Source of the DNA: Gammaproteobacteria bacterium
GTDB taxonomy: Bacteria; Pseudomonadota; Gammaproteobacteria; Pseudomonadales; Azotimanducaceae
Length of the DNA: 48,181 bases
Direction of reading: 5' to 3'
Assembly (NCBI GenBank): GCA_002725285.1
Contig: PBRC01000004.1
Location: forward strand, 185,554-233,734
The position numbers and the translations under genes were made by a program. The notes below the pieces were generated by a model. It did not search any database and had not been told where the DNA came from. It saw only the letters and a program-made list of their open reading frames with translations. Positions 36,143 to 44,144 of this stretch are shown in pieces (the stretch's first letter is position 1; each line of letters starts with the position of its first letter).

Positions 36143-36663
36143 CGGTGATTTCCGATTATTGGGTAAGATGTCAATCTACAGGTCAACTCCTGACAACCTG
36201 GTGTCAGGAGCAGTAAGAAATTTGTTGAAACCCGCAAAATCTGATTTCCTGGCATTGAATGTACTTTAAGCCAGCTAACCAACTGAAATTGCCAGTGTGA
36301 ACTGACCTCCATAATATAGAGACAATCCCAACAGAGGATTCCTGCAACAGCAAACACCACGCTCACATCGAAATCAGCAAGTTGATAAAAGACCATGATA
36401 TACATTAAATGCCCCGCAAGGAACGATACCAGCCCGGTCACAAACATCTTTCTGCTTTCAGAAATCCGGAATACATCACCAAAGAAGCAAACTACAAAGC
36501 CTGCCAGCACGAGCCAGTGAAAATTTGTCCAAGAGTCTGTTTACAGTACCGCGACGAGGATAAACATAAGTGACAATGTCGGTTTCGAGCACCATTCACC
36601 AAATCTGGATTGCCAATATTTTGAAAGCAGCAATGCGATCAGTAACAGCAGGCCGTAGAACAT
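36139..36663 (-). pseudogene. YhhN/lysoplasmalogenase-like gene broken by an internal stop
   Basis: From ATG 36663 the frame encodes a typical YhhN start (FYGLLLLIALLLSKYW..., then SKPTLSLMFILVAVL), reaches TAA at 36541-36543, and continues in the same frame with the next conserved block (WLVLAGFVVCFFGDVFRI, MFVTGLVSFLAGHLMYI). The C-terminal about 60 codons no longer resemble the family, so a later frameshift is likely. Intact members are about 200-residue membrane proteins. Confidence 0.62.
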
Positions 36664-36715
36664 ATTGGCATGTAACCGGATGATGGGTTTACGGAACTCT
36701 CATCTCAGCGTAACT

Positions 36716-36874
36716 TTACTCTACAACGAATTCCTTTGAGCCAGGCTTTAAGTTGGCCAGTTTGGCGGGATCACCGTCAGTGACTCAATCTGCCATCACG
36801 CTACCGAAAGGCCCGGCACTGACAGAACATTGATTCAATGGAACCAGCGAGTGATCCTGTCCGAGGAGGAATGT
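36716..36874 (-). pseudogene. Unidentified C-terminal gene relic with an internal stop
   Basis: Protein-like frame ...SVSAGPFGSVMAD, TGA (36785-36787), VTDGDPAKLANLKPGSKEFVVE, TAA. Both halves are in the same frame. I cannot name the family. It lies in the 408-bp gap 36664-37071, otherwise without a gene. Confidence 0.35.
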
Positions 36875-37071
36875 TCAACCAGAGTGATGTTTTCTTCATT
36901 CATGAGTTCGTTTCTCGGCCCTAGCTGTTTCTTGTCAAACTATCATCTTTACTTCTTCAACTGAATCGGTAACCGAAACACAAAAGACCTATCAAATATG
37001 ATGCAAGTAGCTGAACCAATACAAGTCAAGGCTTGATACACTCACATTACATCTCATCAGATCAGGTTGAC

Positions 37072-38217
37072 ATGATTGACTTTGACACAGTTCTGAACAG
37101 GCGCGACACGGATAGTGGCAAGTGGGCCAGATACGCCGGAACAAACATTCTACCCATGTGGGTTGCAGATATGGATTTCAAAGCGCCACTGGAAATCATC
37201 GACGGAATGAAGGAACGCGCCGATCACGGGATCTTTGGCTATGCATCACCACCACCGGAACTCCCTGGCGTCATTATCGAACGCATGGCGCGGATGTATA
37301 ACTGGCAGGTTCATGAAGAGGAGATCCAGTTTCTACCCGGCGTCGTACCGGGACTGAACATTGCTTCCCGCGGGTTGGTCAGCCCAGGGGAGTCCATAAT
37401 CACAGCAACACCAATTTATTATCCGTTCCTGTCCGCTCCTGATAACTGGGGACTGAAACTGCATCGCATCCGCGCTGGAAATACCGGGGGCGAATGGTCA
37501 TTCCCCCAGGACGAACTCGAATCAACACTCGCAGATAACCCAGACATAAAACTGCTGCTGCTCTGCAATCCGTTCAACCCCATAGGGAGACTACTCAACA
37601 AAAAAGAGCTCAAACGGATCATAGAGACCTGCCTTAAATACGATGTACTAATCTGTTCTGATGAGATTCATTGCGACTTGCTATTTGATGATAGAAAACA
37701 TGTACCGACGGCCTCGATCAGCTCCGAGGCCGCGGATATTACAGTAACATTGATGGCACCGACCAAGACCTTCAATCTGGCAGGAGTGGGAGGTTCGGTG
37801 GCTATCACCAAGAATCCCGATATCAGAGAAAGATTCATGGAAGCAAGAAAAGGTACCCTGGTTGGGGTTAATGTTTTTGCGTACACCAGCATGCTCATCG
37901 CCTACCGTGATTGTGAATCCTGGCGACAGGAACTGATCGGGTACCTTCAGGCAAATCGGGACTATCTTGCCGACCGTATCAAAAACATACCGGGAATTAG
38001 CATGAGTCCTGTTGAGGCAACCTATCTGGCCTGGCTGGATGTCTCGCAGCTAGCGCTGGCTGATGCAATGTCTTTCTTTGAAGACGCTGGTGTTGGTTTC
38101 TCTGATGGTGCCCAGTTCGATGGTGAGGGATTCATGCGGTTTAACTTTGCCTGCCCCAGGGAAACTCTCATCGAGGCCTGTGACCGTATAGAGAACGCCG
38201 CAATATCTATTGGCTAA
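37072..38217 (+). CDS. patB: PLP-dependent C-S lyase/aminotransferase (MalY/PatB family)
   Basis: 381 residues from ATG 37072 (family start MIDFDTVLNRRDTDSGKW in part). Fold-type I PLP enzyme with CNPFNPIGR, SDEIHCDL (Asp 197) and the Schiff-base Lys 232 in APTKTFNLAG. MalY/PatB enzymes cleave cystathionine and other cysteine conjugates. Monocistronic by appearance, converging on the PIG-L gene. Confidence 0.88.
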   Translation: MIDFDTVLNRRDTDSGKWARYAGTNILPMWVADMDFKAPLEIIDGMKERADHGIFGYASPPPELPGVIIERMARMYNWQVHEEEIQFLPGVVPGLNIASRGLVSPGESIITATPIYYPFLSAPDNWGLKLHRIRAGNTGGEWSFPQDELESTLADNPDIKLLLLCNPFNPIGRLLNKKELKRIIETCLKYDVLICSDEIHCDLLFDDRKHVPTASISSEAADITVTLMAPTKTFNLAGVGGSVAITKNPDIRERFMEARKGTLVGVNVFAYTSMLIAYRDCESWRQELIGYLQANRDYLADRIKNIPGISMSPVEATYLAWLDVSQLALADAMSFFEDAGVGFSDGAQFDGEGFMRFNFACPRETLIEACDRIENAAISIG

Positions 38218-38241
38218 TTGCCCGGCTGGATCTGACGCTTA

Positions 38242-39003
38242 TCAGAATAAACTGGCCCCATCTTCATAATTGCCATCCCAGGCACGAAACCGCACATACC
38301 CATGCCTGTGAAACAATTCACACATGGCGTCAATTCCTGATTGAGTGAATTGAGACTGATGACAACTGAGTGACCGATGAGCTGCTTTTGCATCATCAGC
38401 TGAGAAATTAATCTTTATCGGCAGATTCTTGCTGTCCAGACCGTAGCGCTTTCGATCAAACGAGTTGGAGTCAGTATCAAACAACTCAGGGAAATCCTGA
38501 ATGCAGATGCCAGGATAGTAGAGCCGGGTATTTACCGCCGGGCTCATCGCCTGAAACAAGGTAGTCACGACATTACCGACCGTCGTATGGTCAGGATGAC
38601 CGTATACGCCGTCAGGACCAAAAGTGATCAACACGGATGGATCAATATCCTCGATCAGTTTCAGAACTGCATCATAGAGATCTGAAAGATCTTTCAAGGC
38701 AGTTTTCAAAACAGGAGTTTTGTGAGAGAAGCCATCTGCAAAGTTCATGGAAATCGGCGGATTGATACCAATTTCCTTACCGGCACTCAGCAGCTCTTTA
38801 CGCCGAAGATCGGCAAGGTCGTCCCCGGCCAGCCCATTCATGTGCGATGCCATCCCAAACCGACCATCAGTGGCGATAGCGAGATGACAGTCAACACCTT
38901 CTTTCACATAACGGGAAAGGATTGGCGCAACAAATAGCTCATCGTCGGGATGTGCAAATATGGCAAGGATCGACTTGCCTTTAGATTTCTGTTGTTCATT
39001 CAT
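38242..39003 (-). CDS. PIG-L/LmbE-family N-acetylglucosaminyl-type deacetylase
   Basis: 253 residues with the zinc-site motif AHPDDE (His 18, Asp 21) at the N-terminus and the second HPDH motif (YGHPDHTTVGN) near the middle. Hydrolyses N-acetyl groups from GlcNAc-type or related conjugates; substrate unknown. No signal peptide. Confidence 0.87.
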   Translation of the reverse strand: MNEQQKSKGKSILAIFAHPDDELFVAPILSRYVKEGVDCHLAIATDGRFGMASHMNGLAGDDLADLRRKELLSAGKEIGINPPISMNFADGFSHKTPVLKTALKDLSDLYDAVLKLIEDIDPSVLITFGPDGVYGHPDHTTVGNVVTTLFQAMSPAVNTRLYYPGICIQDFPELFDTDSNSFDRKRYGLDSKNLPIKINFSADDAKAAHRSLSCHQSQFTQSGIDAMCELFHRHGYVRFRAWDGNYEDGASLF

Positions 39004-39154
39004 CGCAACGCGCCTGCCAGGAAATCAAATGTATTTAACAGGACAAGAACAGTGATTTGCCTGTCTCTGACACGAGCCAAACCCGCCCATAAAATCAGTG
39101 TTTGGAATCTGGCCTGTGCGATTTACTGAATGAACGTGTTGCTGTCGGTCGCAC

Positions 39155-39862
39155 TTAACCTGCCGCAAGAACGGGGGCACCAGCTGAACGCATCTGCACG
39201 TACTCAGGCGCCGGGCCAACACCGAGATCGCTTCGAAGCTGTTCGAGCGGCATGGGCAGGAGTTCCTCCCAGTCCTGGTCAATCAACCACTGGGCACGGC
39301 GTCCGCGCCAGTATCCCTGTCGCATCAACCTTCCCGTTTCCGAATCCCAGCCATTTCCTTCCATCGAGCGCATGACCATATAGCCAATACCCGTGCTCTT
39401 TGTTTGTGCGAAAGTAAATGCAAGAACCGCCATTTCACCTCGCATGTCACGACCATATCCGGTAAGCACATGGAAGACATCGTGTAATTCCCGATTTCGT
39501 CGGCCGAATATTGCCTGATCACTGTTCGGATCACCTTGAGCAGTGCCATCAGAAGCGGCTTCACTCGCCCCTTTTAGTCCCTGGGCGCTTAACTCTTCTT
39601 TTGTATAGAAGGTCCAGATACCATGACCCAATGATCCTTCAGGCATTTCGCCCAGTTGATCAATATCCGAGAGAATATCGTAGAGTTCCAGTTTTTCCCT
39701 GAGGATTCTGGCCCCCCTGTTGGATCTTTTGAATCGGTTAAAGAGTCGCTCACCGGAATTACCTGACATCGCAACTATGGCCCTGATTGCCTGAGCCGTG
39801 TCATCAGGATTCTTACTGAGTGCTTCGAGGGCCTTAAGTGCTTCGTTAAGTTTATAGGCCAT
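39155..39862 (-). CDS. Coq4-family protein (ubiquinone biosynthesis-like)
   Basis: 235 residues with the Coq4 metal-binding motif HDxxH-x11-E: His 127, Asp 128, His 131, Glu 143 (RELHDVFHVLTGYGRD...GE). Coq4 acts on ring C1 of ubiquinone precursors or organises the biosynthetic complex. The bacterial role is less certain. No other ubi genes are adjacent. AGGAG-like sequence precedes ATG 39862. Confidence 0.85.
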   Translation of the reverse strand: MAYKLNEALKALEALSKNPDDTAQAIRAIVAMSGNSGERLFNRFKRSNRGARILREKLELYDILSDIDQLGEMPEGSLGHGIWTFYTKEELSAQGLKGASEAASDGTAQGDPNSDQAIFGRRNRELHDVFHVLTGYGRDMRGEMAVLAFTFAQTKSTGIGYMVMRSMEGNGWDSETGRLMRQGYWRGRRAQWLIDQDWEELLPMPLEQLRSDLGVGPAPEYVQMRSAGAPVLAAG

Positions 39863-39942
39863 TGAGATTCTCCTGTGGCGGTACTACCGCTCATGTTATG
39901 TGGCGCAGGGTTCGCCAGCTTTTCAAATTCCCTTCTATTTCC

Positions 39943-40236
39943 TCAGGCTTCTGACATCTCTGTACAAATGCCCATGAGCATCTGCTCAAGTTCCAGAGTG
40001 ATGCTGCTGGCTGTACTCAAGTGATTAATATTCTCTAGAAACGCGTCCGTGAATTTTGACAACAGTGCCTCATCTTCAAGCAGCGCATCAGCAAGTTCCT
40101 GATCACCATGTTCGAAGTGATGACGCCATTCATTTTCCAGTTCAAACCGACTGACATCCAGGTTATCCGGGAATCGTTTTTCAAGTTCCTCGGTTAGCAG
40201 TGCCTTGAGTTTCATCGCTGATGCTGTGTCGTTCAT
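39943..40236 (-). CDS. Hypothetical 97-residue acidic protein
   Basis: Helix-rich, acidic (LLTEELEKRFPDNLDVSRF..., HGDQELADALLEDEALL). ATG 40236 is preferred, because the upstream GTG 40248 lies inside the GGTGGAGAG ribosome-binding sequence. Family not recognised. Upstream of and in line with the Coq4-like gene. Confidence 0.6.
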   Translation of the reverse strand: MNDTASAMKLKALLTEELEKRFPDNLDVSRFELENEWRHHFEHGDQELADALLEDEALLSKFTDAFLENINHLSTASSITLELEQMLMGICTEMSEA

Positions 40237-40395
40237 TAATCTCTCCACCTGCCCTTCAAAGCCCTGAGCAGTTCATGAAATAGTAGTATTTTTCTGATTT
40301 TCCTGAATCATACTCGTTTTTAGCTATAAATATAGATCCCGTTTTCTCGATATCTTGACAGCCTCTGTGAATCAAGCTGTGTTCAACAAACGCCA

Positions 40396-40512
40396 ATGGA
40401 GAGTCAGCTTAGGGCTATTGCCGGCAGCACTCCATTTACGGCACCTTCCTTGGCCAGGGAAGGTGAAGTCAATCTGGTATTGATGGACATTGTGATGCCG
40501 ATTATGAACGGC
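40396..40512 (+). pseudogene. Response-regulator receiver-domain relic
   Basis: In-frame segment EGEVNLVLMDIVMPIMNGV reproduces the phospho-acceptor core of a REC domain (Asp in LMDIVMP). The rest of the domain is missing, and the frame then runs through a large hairpin. It is open into the downstream phosphatase by chance. Explains part of the 399-bp gap 40237-40635. Confidence 0.5.
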
Positions 40513-40554
40513 GTTAGAGTTAAATGGCACCTACTTAGGTGCTTTTACGCCGTT
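40507..40554. terminator. Composite two-tier hairpin before the phosphatase gene
   Basis: Outer arms AACGGCGT / ACGCCGTT enclose an inner stem GCACCT-ACTT-AGGTGC followed by TTTT. The inner hairpin plus T-run resembles a Rho-independent terminator. The outer perfect 8-bp arms are extra and could mark a small mobile repeat. Confidence 0.5.
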
Positions 40555-40635
40555 CCGATCCCTGATTTTTTTTGTAACTCACTAAGAAACGCTGTCTGTT
40601 ATGATTATCCAACTGAACTCGCTCAAACAGATCAG

Positions 40636-41139
40636 ATGATCTACGTAACAAGCCTATTTCAAATGCCACACCACGTCAGAACCCTCGCGCCTGAATATCT
40701 GGTATCGATCATCCAACCTGAGTTTCAACCCCTGACGCCCCCCGAAATACGACCGGACCGACACCACAGGGTAGCTGTCCACGATATATCGGAACCAGCC
40801 TACGGCTCTATCCATCTGCAGGATCACCACATGGCAGATCTTATCGGTTTCCTGCAATCCTGGCCCGAGAATGAATCTTTACTGATCCACTGCTATGCCG
40901 GGATCAGTCGTTCTACCGCGGTCGCTCTGATTGCCAAGACGATTAAGAGCAAAGGATCTGAAATGGATTCAGCGCTTGCATTGCGAGCAGCCGCACCTTA
41001 CGCAAAGCCAAACCACTTAGTCATTTCGTTAGCAGATCAACAGCTCGGACTTGAGGGTCGCCTGATCACTGCACGCAAGGCCATGGGAACAGGACTGGCG
41101 GCAGATGAAACAACACTGGTCACCCTCTCCGCAGAATAG
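40636..41139 (+). CDS. Dual-specificity/tyrosine protein phosphatase-like protein
   Basis: 167 residues from ATG 40636. CX5R active-site loop HCYAGISRS (Cys 86, Arg 92) and general-acid candidate Asp 50 in AVHDISEP. Resembles small bacterial DSP-like phosphatases adjacent to metabolic genes. The frame extends 80 codons upstream through the receiver relic and hairpin, which is not considered part of the gene. Confidence 0.78.
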   Translation: MIYVTSLFQMPHHVRTLAPEYLVSIIQPEFQPLTPPEIRPDRHHRVAVHDISEPAYGSIHLQDHHMADLIGFLQSWPENESLLIHCYAGISRSTAVALIAKTIKSKGSEMDSALALRAAAPYAKPNHLVISLADQQLGLEGRLITARKAMGTGLAADETTLVTLSAE

Positions 41140-41362
41140 TGAGTATCAGATCTCCTGGATTAAAATGAAGACCAAAGTAATTCTCTCTCCTGCCGAATGG
41201 TGATGTTTGGCAAATTCCAATTAACAGGGGTCAGTGGGTCGATGCTGTCACTTAGAGATCAGTTAGCGAACTGTGATCCTGTCTACACTCATCGCCGCAT
41301 CAAAAGATGAACACCGAATTAGCCCGAGTAAAAACAGGTTACTTCAACGCAAATACCCAGAC

Positions 41363-43501
41363 TCATGCACCTCCCTTGTCCCCCGGTACACCTTGAGTCG
41401 AACTCCATTGTCTGTAATGCCTTGTAATGTCCCGAACATGGTTGTTCGTCATGCCAACCACCACGGCAATATATTGTGTCTCACCAACCTGGTAGGTAAT
41501 AAGACTTGAACTCGGTGAGTCGTCGAGTGGAGTCTCCCACAGCAACTCACCTGTTGTATCATCAAAAGCCTTGAGGGAAGGGTCAACATCTCCGGAGAAG
41601 ATCAACCCGCCACCGGTTGACAAAATTCCCGTTGATGGTGGCGTTACCTGGTCCGTATTCCACGCAAGTTTCCGGTTTGCAACATCGATAGCCTGTATCC
41701 GGCCCATCATGCCATCGTCAAGATCAGGCTGAGGTGCATCACCAAATTCGACACCCGTAGTCAATAGCCAGCCGTCTTTCCCCGTTTCACTCATGTTGAA
41801 GCAGGATTCGGTGATTGGAATATAGACAAATCTGGTATCTGGGCTGTAGGAGGTCTGCGGCCAGGATCGTGCGCCGAAAGGGATCGGGCAGATGTCGATG
41901 GCATAATCGGCATTGGGCATTTTTCGCGGATCAATAGTCTTTGCACCAGTTTCAGGATCAATCGATGTAATCATGTTCTGCACACCAGTATCGACGGAGA
42001 ACAGGAACTCACCAGTTGCTGCATCCACGGCATCAAGCATCGCGTTCTTACCGACATTCATCACGGCCTTAACTGTGCCATCGCGTCCGGGATCGGGTAA
42101 TTCAGCGATGGTACGCTCGAACACCCAATCCAAATCCCACTGGTCATTCTGGGTGTGTTGGAAATACCAGACGAGTTCACCTGTATTGGCATTCAAGGCC
42201 ACAGTACAGTTGGTGTACATCCCTTCATTTGTGATTCCGACCTCTCTCGACGGAACCAATAGTGGCGCCGTGTCGTAGGTGGGTGCGACACCGTAATAGA
42301 CGAGGTTAGTTTCGGGATCATAGGTTCCCTGATGCCAGACTGAACCACCGTTTCGTTCCTCCACGGGAATTCCGTTCCATGAATTCCCACCAGGCTGACC
42401 TGGCCATGCCACTGTGTTGAACCGCCAGGCTTCCTTGCCGGTCTTTCTATCTATTCCAAGAATGTAGGAACCCTTAGCCACCCTGAAACTCATGATTCCC
42501 TGGATGACAACATCGCCTGCGATGAGAGGTGCACTTCGCGCGAAAATCGGTCTTTGGCTGGGATCCAATGGACCGAGATCCATCTTGTGATCCCAGACCA
42601 GCTCTCCTGTTTTCGCACTCAATGCAATTACATGCAAATCTGACGTCGCTACATATATCCGATCTTCATGAAGTGAAAGACCCATCTTCTTGTTCGAGAA
42701 GACAATCCCTTCTCGCTTATACCGCCACAATACAGCGCCGTTAGTGGCATCCATAGCTATCACCGTATCGGGGTAGGTATGCAGAAACATGACGCCCTGG
42801 TGGACCAGCGGCATTGGCATGCTCGAGCCGTGGAGCAGTGGTGTGCGCCAGGCGGGTTTGAGCCCCTTCACATTTTTTTTGTTGATCTGCTTCAAAGGAC
42901 TGTAACTGTGCCCATCGTAAGTCCGCCCCCAATGCAGCCAGTCCTTCTCTGATGGCGCCTGGAGCATCGCATCCGTGACATTAGGAAGTTTATTCAGCAA
43001 CGCTGTTTGTGCTGCCGATCTAACAACCGGGGCAACCGGATCATATTCTGTCCCCTCCGAGTCAGGAATAATGAGATCTTCAAGTGCCGCCATGTCAGAA
43101 GGCAGTTCTTTCCGACCCGGTTTGAAATCATTGGACGCCAATATATATGCAAGAATGTTCGCGTAGGCCTCGTCACTCAAACGCTTCGGTATCGGATCTG
43201 CCTCCGTTGCTGGTGGCATTCGACGAAGATGAAATGCCAGTACAGCGACAGACTTGCCACGCCAGGTGTTATCAAATCGCGTTCCAACAAGCGGTGGGAC
43301 AACGGTAAATCCTTCCAGCTTTTTCTGATGACAGGCAACGCACTGATCCTCATAAACCTTACGGCCTTTTTTGACCTGGGCCTTGCTGAATTCCAGCAAC
43401 CCTTGATTCGATCCAGCGGCGCTACATGAAGACCATTGAGCCAGAATCAGAGCTAAAAGTAGAACAATCCAGAAAGAACCATCACGTCGAGTAAGTATCA
43501 T
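41363..43501 (-). CDS. PQQ-dependent dehydrogenase with N-terminal cytochrome c domain
   Basis: 712 residues. Signal peptide (hydrophobic about residues 10-23, then SSCSAAG), cytochrome c domain with CVACH (about residues 54-58) and Met candidate in LRRMPPATEADP, followed by an eight-bladed quinoprotein propeller (repeated AxxGxxVW motifs such as ALSAKTGELVWD, ALNANTGELVWY, AFDDTTGELLWE). In most quinohaemoprotein alcohol dehydrogenases the haem domain is C-terminal, so the order here is reversed. The adjacent Cys-Cys pair of alcohol dehydrogenases is absent. Periplasmic; substrate unknown. Confidence 0.85.
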   Translation of the reverse strand: MILTRRDGSFWIVLLLALILAQWSSCSAAGSNQGLLEFSKAQVKKGRKVYEDQCVACHQKKLEGFTVVPPLVGTRFDNTWRGKSVAVLAFHLRRMPPATEADPIPKRLSDEAYANILAYILASNDFKPGRKELPSDMAALEDLIIPDSEGTEYDPVAPVVRSAAQTALLNKLPNVTDAMLQAPSEKDWLHWGRTYDGHSYSPLKQINKKNVKGLKPAWRTPLLHGSSMPMPLVHQGVMFLHTYPDTVIAMDATNGAVLWRYKREGIVFSNKKMGLSLHEDRIYVATSDLHVIALSAKTGELVWDHKMDLGPLDPSQRPIFARSAPLIAGDVVIQGIMSFRVAKGSYILGIDRKTGKEAWRFNTVAWPGQPGGNSWNGIPVEERNGGSVWHQGTYDPETNLVYYGVAPTYDTAPLLVPSREVGITNEGMYTNCTVALNANTGELVWYFQHTQNDQWDLDWVFERTIAELPDPGRDGTVKAVMNVGKNAMLDAVDAATGEFLFSVDTGVQNMITSIDPETGAKTIDPRKMPNADYAIDICPIPFGARSWPQTSYSPDTRFVYIPITESCFNMSETGKDGWLLTTGVEFGDAPQPDLDDGMMGRIQAIDVANRKLAWNTDQVTPPSTGILSTGGGLIFSGDVDPSLKAFDDTTGELLWETPLDDSPSSSLITYQVGETQYIAVVVGMTNNHVRDITRHYRQWSSTQGVPGDKGGA

Positions 43502-43675
43502 CAAAGCCAACCTTTACATCGAAAAACCAAAAACCGTCGCGGCTAAAAGAGTGCACTATAAATCTCAGCCTGACCAAACACACATGCGGGAGAACACGCC
43601 CATGATTACAGATTGTATTCGCCTTTAACAGAGTTGACACAGGGTAAGGCGGGTAACACTGAATTGTTTGCAGCG

Positions 43676-43855
43676 CTACAACCCAAACACCCAAAGCACG
43701 CCGCCCTGTGGAACCCGCGGAAACTGTTTGCCTATTTCAGCAAAAGACGCCTGTTCCCGCTCTGCATCTACCCCCCAGCCCGACAGGACGGCAACATATT
43801 GCTTGCCACCGACTTCGTAGGTTGAAGGAACGCCGGTTATCCCGGAATTGGTCCG
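43676..43855 (-). pseudogene. Displaced 3' end of a PQQ dehydrogenase gene (left attachment repeat)
   Basis: 60 codons ending at TAG 43676, encoding TNSGITGVPSTYEVGGKQYVAVLSGWG...GVLWVFGL, the C-terminus of a quinoprotein dehydrogenase. It matches the gene tail at the right end of the window. Read as the original chromosomal 3' end, separated from its gene by the inserted element. Confidence 0.8.
43677..43811. repeat. Direct repeat, left copy (attL-like)
   Basis: 135 bp matching 48047-48181 in the same orientation with 4 mismatches, offset 4,370 bp. The match probably extends to about 43855, beyond what the window shows of the other copy. Confidence 0.9.
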
Positions 43856-43983
43856 CTGCTCCTAGAGCTGCAGCGCTATATATTATATATTTTATCTATT
43901 GTCTATAAGTGCTTATTTATAAGGTTTTTAGAGATTTATCTTTTCTAAAATTTGCTGCTCTCTTCGCTCCCCGGTAGATTGTT

Positions 43984-43998
43984 CTCGCCGATGGCGAG
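43984..43998. other. Perfect hairpin near the left end of the element
   Basis: CTCGCC-GAT-GGCGAG, 6-bp arms with a 3-nt loop, downstream of the cyclase gene. No T-run; it could be a weak terminator or recombinase-related structure. Confidence 0.3.
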
Positions 43999-44144
43999 TA
44001 GTCAGTAAAGGTTTCAACAATGTTCGGAACAGACAAATGATGATCGTGACGCGAGCGGTATCACTAACCTGTAGAAGTTTCGATTTAATCTGACACCGCG
44101 CTTGAAAAGGGTGAGGGTCTATCGACTAAACTAAATTGTATTTT

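Noticed and set aside
39025-39282. 85-codon minus-strand frame near the Coq4-like gene
   Set aside because: Overlaps the Coq4 3' end in another frame, Cys/Arg-rich random composition, no RBS.
40507-40554. Integron attC site
   Set aside because: Although GGCGTTAG resembles an attC border, the RYYYAAC/GTTRRRY pair and spacing do not fit.
40396-40635. N-terminal 80-residue extension of the phosphatase
   Set aside because: Crosses a receiver scrap and a terminator-like hairpin; the catalytic domain is complete from ATG 40636.
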